Of a stretch of DNA of 64,000 nt, positions 57,358 to 64,000 are shown in pieces. Numbering within the stretch: the stretch's first letter is position 1; each line of letters opens with the position of its first letter. Location: positions 434,001 through 498,000 of the forward strand of contig NZ_CP119989.1 of assembly GCF_029338555.1 (NCBI RefSeq), given 5' to 3'. A model generated the notes under the pieces. That model had not been told where the DNA came from, ran no database searches, and worked only from the letters and a program-made list of their open reading frames with translations. This stretch comes from Halobaculum marinum (GTDB taxonomy: Archaea; Halobacteriota; Halobacteria; Halobacteriales; Haloferacaceae). The position numbers and the translations under genes were made by a program.

Positions 57358-58197
57358 ATGTCCGAGTCATCCGGCGGCGACGACGCCTCCTCCAGCGGCA
57401 CCGACGCGCCCGAGGGCGCCACGGGCGCCGACACCACCGACGACCCCGGCGACAGCCCCGACTCCGCGCCCGGCACCGAACAGGCCGGCGCCAGCGGGGC
57501 CGCGCCCGTCGTCGTCTGCTTCGACATGGACGGCGTCCTCGTCGACTCCGAGGACTACTGGCACGCCGCCGAGCGCGAGGAGATCCTCCCGAGCGTCCTC
57601 GCGGGCGACCACCCCGCACTCGACGAGGTGACGGGGATGTACTACGGCGAAATCTACGACTACCTGGACGCCGAGTACGACACCACGGTCGACAAACGCG
57701 AGTTCATGCGGCTGTACGACGAGACGGCGACGACCATCTACGGCGAGCGGGTCGCCCTGCTCGACGGCGCCCGAGAGTTCGTCGCCACCCTCCGCGCGGA
57801 GGGGGTGCCGGTCGCGCTCGTCTCCTCGTCGCCGCGCGACTGGATCGACGTGGTGCTGGAGCGCTTCGGTCTCGCGTTCGACCTGGTCGCGCCCGCCGAG
57901 GAGTTCGACGGCCCCGGCAAGCCCGACCCCGGCCTGTTCGAGTCGGCAATCGCGGACCTGGGCGGCGTGCCCGAACGCACGGTCGTCGTCGAGGACTCCG
58001 AGAACGGCGTGCTCGCGGCGGCGCGCTCGGGTGCGTACACCATCGCCGTCCGCGACGAGCACAACGCCGACACCGACCTCTCGGCGGCCGACGAGGTGGT
58101 CGACCGGAGCAACCCCGACGCGCTGTACGACGCCGTGCGTCAGTCGACGCGGACGATGCGCGAGTCCGTCTCGGGGAGCAACGGGAGTTCGGGGTAG
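57358..58197 (+). CDS. HAD-superfamily phosphatase
   Basis: A 279-residue hydrolase. The first 50 residues are Ser/Asp/Gly-rich and disordered; then motif I CFDMDGVLVDS (54-64), cap region, motif II LVSSSPRD, motif III/IV VVEDSENG (about 217-224). It belongs to the beta-phosphoglucomutase/GPH-like group. The substrate is unknown. The 3' end overlaps the opposing hel308 3' end by 58 bp. ATG 57358. It is divergent from the zinc-ribbon gene. Confidence 0.85.
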   Translation: MSESSGGDDASSSGTDAPEGATGADTTDDPGDSPDSAPGTEQAGASGAAPVVVCFDMDGVLVDSEDYWHAAEREEILPSVLAGDHPALDEVTGMYYGEIYDYLDAEYDTTVDKREFMRLYDETATTIYGERVALLDGAREFVATLRAEGVPVALVSSSPRDWIDVVLERFGLAFDLVAPAEEFDGPGKPDPGLFESAIADLGGVPERTVVVEDSENGVLAAARSGAYTIAVRDEHNADTDLSAADEVVDRSNPDALYDAVRQSTRTMRESVSGSNGSSG

Positions 58198-60482
58198 ACG
58201 ACCTCCACCTCGTAGCGCATCTCGTCTTCGCCGGGCGCGCCGAACACGCCGACCGGCACCGTCGTCTCGTCGCTGAGGTACAGCGTCTTCTGGGTCATCT
58301 CCACGCCGTTGGCGGTCACGCGGAGCCCCGCGCGGGCGCTCCCGCCGACGTTGCGCACCGTCACCTCCAGCATCTCGTTCTCGGCGGTGCCGATGCGCTC
58401 GGGGAACTCGCCCCACTCGACGACGGCGTTCGGGAGGTCCTCCGCCTGTCGGACCACCCGCTCGGCGACGCCCTCCGAGAGCCCTGCCCGCGTCAGGCGG
58501 TCGACGCCAGCCGACACCACGTCGGCGGGGGTGGTGAGGCCGCCAGACGAGAGGCTCTCCGCGCGCCCCGACCCGACGCCCTCGATGGCGGTGAGGCCGA
58601 CCGCCTCGCGTTTGACGCCGTGTTCGACGCGGGCCTCGACGCGGCGCACGAGGTTGGCGGCGCGCGGGCCGGCGAAGGCGTCGGCGAACTCCCGCATCGC
58701 CGCGAGCAGGCGCAGGGCGTTCTGCTTGATGATCCACGCGTCCGAGCGCAGGTCAGACGGCGTCGACCCGCGGACGGCGGCGTGGAGGATCGCGAGCACC
58801 TTCCGGTTGCCGCCCTCCAGACTCGTGTCGATCCCGTCGAGCACGCGGTCGACGGCGTCCGACTCCGCCGAGCGCGCGGAGGCGGAGTCGAACTCGGCGG
58901 CCGCCGCGACCGTGTGGAGGACGCCGTTCTCGTCGATGGACTGGCGCTCGCCCAATTGCGCGAACCGCTCGGCCGTCTCCATGCGCAGGTAGTACTTCGA
59001 GGCGAGGCGCCCGAGCGTCGTCGCCTCGATGCCGAGGCGGTCGTCGGTCTCGACGAACCCGCGGTCCACCAGCGAGTTCAGCGTCTCGCGCACGCGGTCG
59101 CGGACGCCCTCGAAGTCGTACTGCTCGGGCTTGGTGCCGGCGCGCACGTAGTAGAACGTCGTCTCCAGCCAGTCCATCACGTCGTCGAGGCCGGAGATGG
59201 TGCCGAGCGCGATCTCGGCGTTGAGGTGGGAGTCGATGTCCTCGGCGAGTCGCGACTCGATCTCTTTGCCCTCCCGGAGCAGCTTCCGGTACTTGTCGGC
59301 GTCCGAGCGGTCGCAGACGACCCAGCCGTACCCCACGTCGTCGTACCCCGGGCGGCCCGCCCGGCCGAGCATCTGGAGCACGTCCAGCGGGCTGATGTCG
59401 ACCTCGCCCTCCAGCGGGTCGTGGTGTTTCGTGTCGCGGATGACGACACAGCGGGCGGGGAGGTTCACGCCCCACGCGAGCGTCGAGGTGGAGAAGAGGA
59501 GTTGGATCTTCCCCTCCTTGAACCACTGCTCGACGCGGTCTTTGTCGTTCTTCGAGAGGCCGGCGTGGTGGAACGCGACGCCGTCGACGACGGAGTGGCG
59601 GAGCGTGTCGTTGTCCAACTCCTTGGCGGCGTTGTGGAAGTCGTAGTCGCCGCGGGCGCCCATCTCCAGGTCGCGCTCGCCGATCTCGTCGCGCGCCTTC
59701 TTGGCGGCCATCACGGTGTCCTGGCGAGAGGTGACGAACACGAGCGCCTGCCCCTCCTCGCGGATGTGTGGCTCTGCGAGGTCGAGCGCGCGGTAGAGGC
59801 GACGGTACTTGTCGGCGAAGGAGTTGTCGCCGTGGGTGTACGTCTTCACGCCGGTCTCCAAGTCGACGGGGCGGTACTCGTCGCCGAACTCGAAGGTCGT
59901 CTCCGGCGGCGCGTCGAGCCACTCGGCCACGTCGTCGACGTTCGGCATCGTCGCGGAGAGGGCGACGACGCGCGGGTCGCAGATGCGGCGCAGGCGCGAG
60001 ACGGTGACTTCGAGGACGGCGCCGCGTTTGTCGGAGTCGAGCAGGTGGACCTCGTCGATGACACAGCAGTCGACGTCGTTGATGAAGTCGTAGCGGGCGG
60101 ACTCGTGTTTCCGCGTCGCGGAGTCGGTCTTCTCGGGCGTCATCACGAGGATGTCGGCGCGCTCGGCGCGGCGGGGGTTGAGGTCGCGCTCGCCGGTGAC
60201 GACGTACACGGAGTAGCCCATGTCCTCGAAGCGCTCCCACTCGGCCTCCTTCTCGTTCGTCAGGGCGCGGAGGGGCGCGATGAACAGGGCGGTGCCGTCC
60301 TCCCGAAGCGTCTCACAGATCGCCAGTTCCGCGAGCGCGGTCTTGCCGGAGGCGGTGGGGGCGGCCGCGACGACGTTCTCGTCGCGGTCGAGGATGGCGG
60401 GCAGCGCCTCCCGTTGCATGCGGTTGAACTCCTCGAACCCGAACGCGTCGGCGAACTCCGGCACGGCGTCTGCGACTTTCAT
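58140..60482 (-). CDS. hel308: ATP-dependent DNA helicase Hel308
   Basis: A Ski2-like superfamily-2 helicase that acts at stalled replication forks. The 780-residue protein has Walker A APTASGKT (41-48), the DEVH box (143-146), ALSATMPNVD (motif III) and the C-terminal motif VI QMLGRAGRPGYD. Then winged-helix, ratchet and helix-hairpin-helix domains follow (IEGVGSGRAESL). A C-terminal about 80-residue beta-rich extension (EFPERIGTAENEMLEVTVRN onward) is present, as I recall from other haloarchaeal Hel308. The 3' end overlaps the HAD gene by 58 bp. Confidence 0.94.
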   Translation of the reverse strand: MKVADAVPEFADAFGFEEFNRMQREALPAILDRDENVVAAAPTASGKTALAELAICETLREDGTALFIAPLRALTNEKEAEWERFEDMGYSVYVVTGERDLNPRRAERADILVMTPEKTDSATRKHESARYDFINDVDCCVIDEVHLLDSDKRGAVLEVTVSRLRRICDPRVVALSATMPNVDDVAEWLDAPPETTFEFGDEYRPVDLETGVKTYTHGDNSFADKYRRLYRALDLAEPHIREEGQALVFVTSRQDTVMAAKKARDEIGERDLEMGARGDYDFHNAAKELDNDTLRHSVVDGVAFHHAGLSKNDKDRVEQWFKEGKIQLLFSTSTLAWGVNLPARCVVIRDTKHHDPLEGEVDISPLDVLQMLGRAGRPGYDDVGYGWVVCDRSDADKYRKLLREGKEIESRLAEDIDSHLNAEIALGTISGLDDVMDWLETTFYYVRAGTKPEQYDFEGVRDRVRETLNSLVDRGFVETDDRLGIEATTLGRLASKYYLRMETAERFAQLGERQSIDENGVLHTVAAAAEFDSASARSAESDAVDRVLDGIDTSLEGGNRKVLAILHAAVRGSTPSDLRSDAWIIKQNALRLLAAMREFADAFAGPRAANLVRRVEARVEHGVKREAVGLTAIEGVGSGRAESLSSGGLTTPADVVSAGVDRLTRAGLSEGVAERVVRQAEDLPNAVVEWGEFPERIGTAENEMLEVTVRNVGGSARAGLRVTANGVEMTQKTLYLSDETTVPVGVFGAPGEDEMRYEVEVVYPELPLLPETDSRIVRVD

Positions 60483-60488
60483 GAGAGT

Positions 60489-60518
60489 GGGGTAGGGGTG
60501 GGGATGGGGGTGGTGGGT
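60489..60518 (+). repeat. G-tract (possible G-quadruplex) upstream of hel308
   Basis: Five G-runs, GGGG at 60489, 60495 and 60500, GGGGG at 60506 and GGG at about 60514, separated by one to three bases, start 7 bp upstream of the hel308 ATG. On the transcript they would be C-rich, so any quadruplex forms in the template DNA. Confidence 0.45.
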
Positions 60519-60883
60519 GTCCGGTGGCGCGGTCCGTCGGTCCCGTTGTCGGGTCGGCCGGGACCGCGCCGGCGACTAGGAGTAGGTCGGGGCGCTTCCG
60601 CGGATGAACCTTTCCCTCCGCGTCGATCGGTTCGTGTTGGTATCGGAGTGTTCCTGTTGCCGACGAGTGGGGTGGACAGCGTCTACGGACCGATGGCACA
60701 CGAAAGTCCCGCCCACACCACCGCAGCCACGGCCTCCCCAGCCGACTCACTCCCTCGCTTCGCTCGGTCGTTTCGTCCCTCGCGCGCTTCCGCGCCCGGC
60801 GGAGCGGGCGCGGCGCGCGCCACCGCGGCCGCAGTTCGTCCACACCGTGCGGAGGGCTGCGACGCTCGGCCCGACCATCCGCA

Positions 60884-60998
60884 GGGTGGGACTGAAAGGG
60901 GCCGCGGCTGTGCGGTCGGGGGCCTCGCTGCGCGCGCTCGCTCCGCTCGCGTGCTTGCTTCGGCCGCCGTCCCGCACAGCCGCGGGGGCTTTCGCGGT
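60884..60998 (+). repeat. Interspersed stem-loop element, copy B
   Basis: Begins GGGTGGGACTGAAAGGGGCC and ends CGGGGGCTTTCGCGGT. Between them CCGCGGCTGTGCGG (60902-60915) and CCGCACAGCCGCGG (60972-60985) form a perfect 14-bp stem. The loop is 56 bases with GCTCGCTCCGCTCGC inside. Same layout as copy A but a different stem sequence. Confidence 0.7.
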
Positions 60999-61057
60999 TA
61001 GTCTCTACGAAGTCGTCGGCGCCAGGAAAACACAGAAATCGCCGACAACGACCCGAC

Positions 61058-62158
61058 TTATTCGCTAAAGCCGTCTTCCCAGCGGAACGTCCCGTTTCGC
61101 TGGACGACCTCACCGTCCACGAGCATCCGCGAGTCCTCGGACATGTCCGTGATCATGTCGACGTGGACCGCGGAGTCGTTACCCGACTCGCCCTCGGGGA
61201 GGCACGAGTCGTACGCGCGCCCCACCGCGAGGTGGACCGTGTCGCCCATCTTCTCGTCGAACAGGATGGAGTCGGTGAAGCGGTCGATGCCGCGGTTCAT
61301 CCCGATCCCCAGTTCGCCCAGTCGCCGGGCACCCTCGTCGGTGTCGAGCACGTCCGCGATGGCGTCCTCCCCCTGTGCCGCCGAGAAGTCGACGACCTCG
61401 CCGCCCTCGAACGTGAGCGACACGTCCTGCACGCGCTGGGCGTCGATGGTCATCGGCACGTCGAAGAACACCTCGCCCTCGGTCGCGTGCGGTGCGGTGA
61501 ACACCTCGCCGGAGGGGAGGTTGTGGGAGTCGTACGCCACCGACGCCGCGGAGTTGACCGCCGTCCGGCCCTCGATGGACATCGTGAGGTCGGTGCGCTC
61601 CTTCTCGATGCGGACCTCGCTGCCCGCGTCGAGGATCTCCTTCATGTTCGCCATCTCGTCGGCGAGCGCCTCCCAGTCGCGGAGCACGGCGTCGTACACG
61701 AAGTCCTGGTACTCCTCGTACGCCATCCCTGCTTGCTGGGCCAGCGAGCGCGTCGGGTGGACCGTCGACACCCAGTCGGTGTCCATCCGCGCCTCGCGGG
61801 TCGCCGTGGTCGCCTTCCGCGCGGCCATTCGGCGCTCACCGTCGACGTCGGCGAGGGCGGCCGTGTTGCGCCCGCCGCCGACGCGGAGGTACACGTCCGC
61901 GGCCTCTAGCATCGCCAGTTTCGGCTCGCTGTGGGCGAACTCGCGGTCGTCGTCGCCAGCGCGGAGGAACGCACGGCCCACCTCGCTCGAGCCGTACGTC
62001 GTGAGGAGGGTCGCGTCGCGTTTCCCCAACTCCTCGGCCACCGCGACCGCCAAGTCGTGGGCGCCCTCCGCGACGTCCAGCACCACCTGGTCGCCCGCCT
62101 CGACGCGGGCGCTCCAGTCGACGAGTACCTCGGCGTGCTCGCGCACTCTGTCGTCCAT
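61058..62158 (-). CDS. M29-family aminopeptidase
   Basis: A 366-residue dinuclear metalloaminopeptidase (AmpS/thermophilic aminopeptidase II family), releasing N-terminal amino acids. The start MDDRVREHAEVLVDWSARVEAG and the C-terminal EVFTAPHATEGEVFFD and GIGMNRGIDRFTDSILFDEK (metal-binding Glu/His residues) match M29. ATG 62156-62158. Cytosolic. It is divergent from gndA with about 140 bp between the starts, and its 3' end is followed by element B. Confidence 0.87.
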   Translation of the reverse strand: MDDRVREHAEVLVDWSARVEAGDQVVLDVAEGAHDLAVAVAEELGKRDATLLTTYGSSEVGRAFLRAGDDDREFAHSEPKLAMLEAADVYLRVGGGRNTAALADVDGERRMAARKATTATREARMDTDWVSTVHPTRSLAQQAGMAYEEYQDFVYDAVLRDWEALADEMANMKEILDAGSEVRIEKERTDLTMSIEGRTAVNSAASVAYDSHNLPSGEVFTAPHATEGEVFFDVPMTIDAQRVQDVSLTFEGGEVVDFSAAQGEDAIADVLDTDEGARRLGELGIGMNRGIDRFTDSILFDEKMGDTVHLAVGRAYDSCLPEGESGNDSAVHVDMITDMSEDSRMLVDGEVVQRNGTFRWEDGFSE

Positions 62159-62296
62159 ACCGGGCGTCCGACTGCGGGGCGCGTAAGTGCGGCGCTTCCC
62201 CGTCCGCGTCGCCGGAATCCGGCCACCGACTGTCCCCGCCGTGGAGCCGACACCGCACACCGCAACGCATACGCCCCGCGTGGCCGACCCGCCGGT

Positions 62297-63220
62297 ATGA
62301 GCATCCAACTCGGCGTGATCGGACTCGGTCGGATGGGGCAGATCGTCGTCGACCGCGTCCTCGACGCCGGCCACGACGTGGTCGCGTTCGACCTCTCGGC
62401 GGAGGCGACCGCCGCCGCCGCGGAGGCCGGTGCCGAACCGGCCGACTCCGTCGCGGACCTGTACGAACGACTGGACGCGGGTGCCGACGAGGGCGACGAT
62501 GGCGTCCGCATCTGGCTGATGGTGCCCGCGGGCGACGCCGTCGACGCCACGCTCGACGACCTCGAACCGCACCTCACGAGCGACGACGTCGTCGTCGACG
62601 GCGGGAACTCCTACTTCGAGGACTCCGTGCGCCGCGCGGAGGCGACCGACGCCGCCTACCTCGACTGCGGCACCTCCGGCGGGCCCGCCGGCGCAGACCT
62701 GGGCTTCTCGCTGATGGTCGGCGGTCCCGAGTGGGCCTACGAGGAGTTGACGCCGGTGTTCGACGCCGTCGCGACCGGCCCCGCGGGCCACGACCGGATG
62801 GGTGAGGCCGGGTCGGGTCACTACGTGAAGATGGTCCACAACGGCGTGGAGTACGCGCTGATGCAGGCGTACGGCGAGGGGTTCGAACTGCTCCACGAGG
62901 GGCGCTACGACCTCGACCTGGAGGCGGTCGCGCGGACGTGGAACAACGGCGCGGTGATCCGCTCGTGGCTGCTGGAACTGTGTGAGGAGGCGTTCCGCGA
63001 GGAGGGGAACGACCTCGGCGACGTGGCCGACCGCGTCGAGGGCGGGTCGACGGGCACGTGGACGGTGCAGGAGGCGCTCGAACAGGAGGTGCCCGTGCCG
63101 CTCATCTACCAGGCGCTCGCCGAGCGGTTCGACTCGCGCCGGGAGCGGTTCGGCCGTCGCCTCGCGAGTCGCCTGCGGTACGGCTTCGGGCGCCACGAAG
63201 TGCCCCGCAAAGACGAGTAG
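62297..63220 (+). CDS. gndA: 6-phosphogluconate dehydrogenase, decarboxylating
   Basis: Oxidises 6-phosphogluconate to ribulose-5-phosphate, the haloarchaeal NAD+-type enzyme of the oxidative pentose-phosphate route. The 307-residue protein has NAD motif GLGRMG (9-14), the family signature around LDCGTSGGPAG (about 120-130), and YVKMVHNGVEY (about 177-187) for the substrate. It is the short (YqeC/GndA) form rather than the 470-residue Gnd. ATG 62297; the frame upstream to 61931 is antisense to the aminopeptidase and not used. Confidence 0.94.
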   Translation: MSIQLGVIGLGRMGQIVVDRVLDAGHDVVAFDLSAEATAAAAEAGAEPADSVADLYERLDAGADEGDDGVRIWLMVPAGDAVDATLDDLEPHLTSDDVVVDGGNSYFEDSVRRAEATDAAYLDCGTSGGPAGADLGFSLMVGGPEWAYEELTPVFDAVATGPAGHDRMGEAGSGHYVKMVHNGVEYALMQAYGEGFELLHEGRYDLDLEAVARTWNNGAVIRSWLLELCEEAFREEGNDLGDVADRVEGGSTGTWTVQEALEQEVPVPLIYQALAERFDSRRERFGRRLASRLRYGFGRHEVPRKDE

Positions 63221-63280
63221 CCGACCGCGCGAGCAGCCGACATCCGCCACGGCTATTGACCCGGCCTCGGAGCGGTTCGT

Positions 63281-63844
63281 ATGGTCCCTCCATCGACACG
63301 ACGACTGATCGCCGTCGCCCTCGTCGCCCTCGCGGTCGGTGCGGTCCTCGGCCCCTCGGTGAACGCGCTCCCCGGCTTCTCGGATCGCACCGGTCCGACC
63401 GACATCGCCGTCACAGAGTTCGAGCGACTCGACGCTGGCTGTGCGTCGGCGGTCGCGACGTACTCACGTGGCTCGGTGAGCGGCGACACGTTCACGAAGG
63501 TCACGTTCATCGAGACGGCCAGCACGGGCGCGAACCTCTCGGTGTGGACCGAACGGACCTCGCCCGATGGGGCCGACCTGAGCACCTTCCGTGTCCACGT
63601 CGAGTCACACGACGCCGGCCCCGCGAACACGACGTGCGAGACGGGCGTCCTCTATCGGATCTCCGTCGAGACGAGCGGCGGCGCGCCCGCGGGGTTCCTC
63701 GCCGACGACCACGGAACGCAGATTCAGTGGATGGAGAACGGCGCGTTCACCGTCTGTTCTGTGAGCGCGACCGGCGGCCTCGACACCCGGTGTCCCGGTG
63801 ATCGAGACCATCCACGGGTGTGGGCGAACGCGACCGCGAACTGA
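63281..63844 (+). CDS. Secreted protein of unknown function
   Basis: A 187-residue protein with an N-terminal Arg pair and hydrophobic signal (RRLIAVALVALAVGAVLGP) ending near residue 25. The mature part is beta-rich with three or four Cys (DAGCASAV, NTTCETGVL, FTVCSVSA, DTRCPGD), likely an extracellular disulfide-bonded sandwich. Function unknown. The stop lies 92 bp before the next start. Confidence 0.7.
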   Translation: MVPPSTRRLIAVALVALAVGAVLGPSVNALPGFSDRTGPTDIAVTEFERLDAGCASAVATYSRGSVSGDTFTKVTFIETASTGANLSVWTERTSPDGADLSTFRVHVESHDAGPANTTCETGVLYRISVETSGGAPAGFLADDHGTQIQWMENGAFTVCSVSATGGLDTRCPGDRDHPRVWANATAN

Positions 63845-63935
63845 CGGGCTGTTCCCCGTCCCGTCGTCGGATCGACGTTCCCGGCGTCGCTCGATAATCA
63901 CAACCCTTGTTACCCCCCGCTCCATAGCCGCGAGC

Positions 63936-64000
63936 ATGGTAGACCCCGTGGCAATCGGGTTCGGCGCGGGCCTCGTGTTGGTCTTCGTCGCCCTGCACTT
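63936..64000 (+). CDS. Partial membrane protein, cut by the window end
   Basis: Starting at ATG 63936 the frame reads MVDPVAIGFGAGLVLVFVAL and continues off the window end. One transmembrane helix is visible. The product cannot be identified. Confidence 0.4.
   Translation, partial: MVDPVAIGFGAGLVLVFVALH

Larger units (their letters stand above)
60483..61057. other. 575-bp gap: G-rich leader and element copy B
   Basis: No gene is supported; a plus-strand frame at 60604-61068 is Ala/Pro/Arg-rich and unlike the neighbours. The left end (60489-60518) is a G-tract next to the hel308 ATG. The middle holds short palindromic pieces (CTCGCTTCGCTCGG, 60753-60766; GCTCGCTCCGCTCGC, 60938-60952), and 60884-60998 is the interspersed element. 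Confidence 0.45.

Noticed and set aside
60884-60904. CRISPR-repeat-like GTGGGACTGAAAGGGG
   Set aside because: It recalls haloarchaeal CRISPR repeat ends (GTGGGATTGAAGC), but only one copy occurs per site, with no spacers or cas genes; it is the end of the interspersed element.
60604-61068. 154-residue plus-strand frame after hel308
   Set aside because: Ala/Pro/Arg-rich, overlaps the interspersed element, no start signal and no resemblance to acidic haloarchaeal proteins.
1-64000. tRNA, rRNA or intron-containing RNA genes
   Set aside because: No T-loop/D-loop pattern (for example GGTTCGAATCC) or rRNA segment was found on either strand by reading.

Overview
This is high-GC DNA (about two-thirds G+C in coding lines) encoding very acidic proteins, with leaderless or short-leader genes, Cdc6/Orc1, DNA polymerase D, CetZ, PurO, Oap/Arv and Hel308. 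It comes from a haloarchaeal (class Halobacteria) main chromosome. The genus cannot be fixed from the sequence. No rRNA, tRNA, CRISPR array, transposase or integrase was seen.

Origin zone (about 8.4-16.1 kb). The order is oapC-oapB-oapA (leftward), an AT-rich unwinding element flanked by inverted origin recognition boxes (ORBs), orc1 (rightward), a Sec11 signal peptidase and polD1. As far as I recall, this is the arrangement at the primary origin of Haloferax. Beyond the two ORBs flanking the unwinding element there is one ORB abutting the orc1 start codon, a second divergent ORB pair just after orc1, and a third ORB-like pair inside the disordered linker of polD1. The rare tetranucleotide CTAG is concentrated here.

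Left of the origin (1-8.4 kb): purO, a phosphoesterase, an MFS exporter, a DUF2391 membrane protein, aspartate kinase lysC, haloarchaeal unknowns and a MATE exporter. Right of it (16-28 kb): a lipoprotein, a second phosphoesterase, an Old Yellow Enzyme, a GNAT-like protein, a methyltransferase, DoxX, a thiamine-type ABC importer (thiB-thiP-thiQ), an AI-2E permease and two divergent rhodaneses.

A lower-GC island (about 28.15-30.98 kb) lies between two 129-bp direct repeats. The repeats are copies of the 3' end of the neighbouring SpoIIM-like gene. The island carries a Tat-exported eight-bladed PQQ-type propeller protein, a PH-domain membrane protein and a membrane-protein frame without a start codon. 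It looks like an element inserted at the gene's 3' end.

From 31 to 48.4 kb: the SpoIIM-like gene, a ferritin-like helical protein, cetZ, uvrB, a second MATE exporter, lipA and the pyruvate dehydrogenase genes pdhA-pdhB-pdhC (LipA makes the lipoyl cofactor used by PdhC). Next comes a membrane-anchored protein built almost wholly from Val-centred tetrapeptide repeats, which overlaps by 4 bp a PiT-family phosphate transporter gene, then stress proteins. From 48.6 to 64 kb: pheS-pheT, amino-acid oxidoreductases, tRNA endonuclease endA, a zinc-ribbon protein, a HAD phosphatase, hel308, an M29 aminopeptidase, gndA and two incomplete or unknown exported proteins. Two copies of an interspersed element, with identical outer motifs but different self-complementary stems, flank the zinc-ribbon/HAD/hel308 block.
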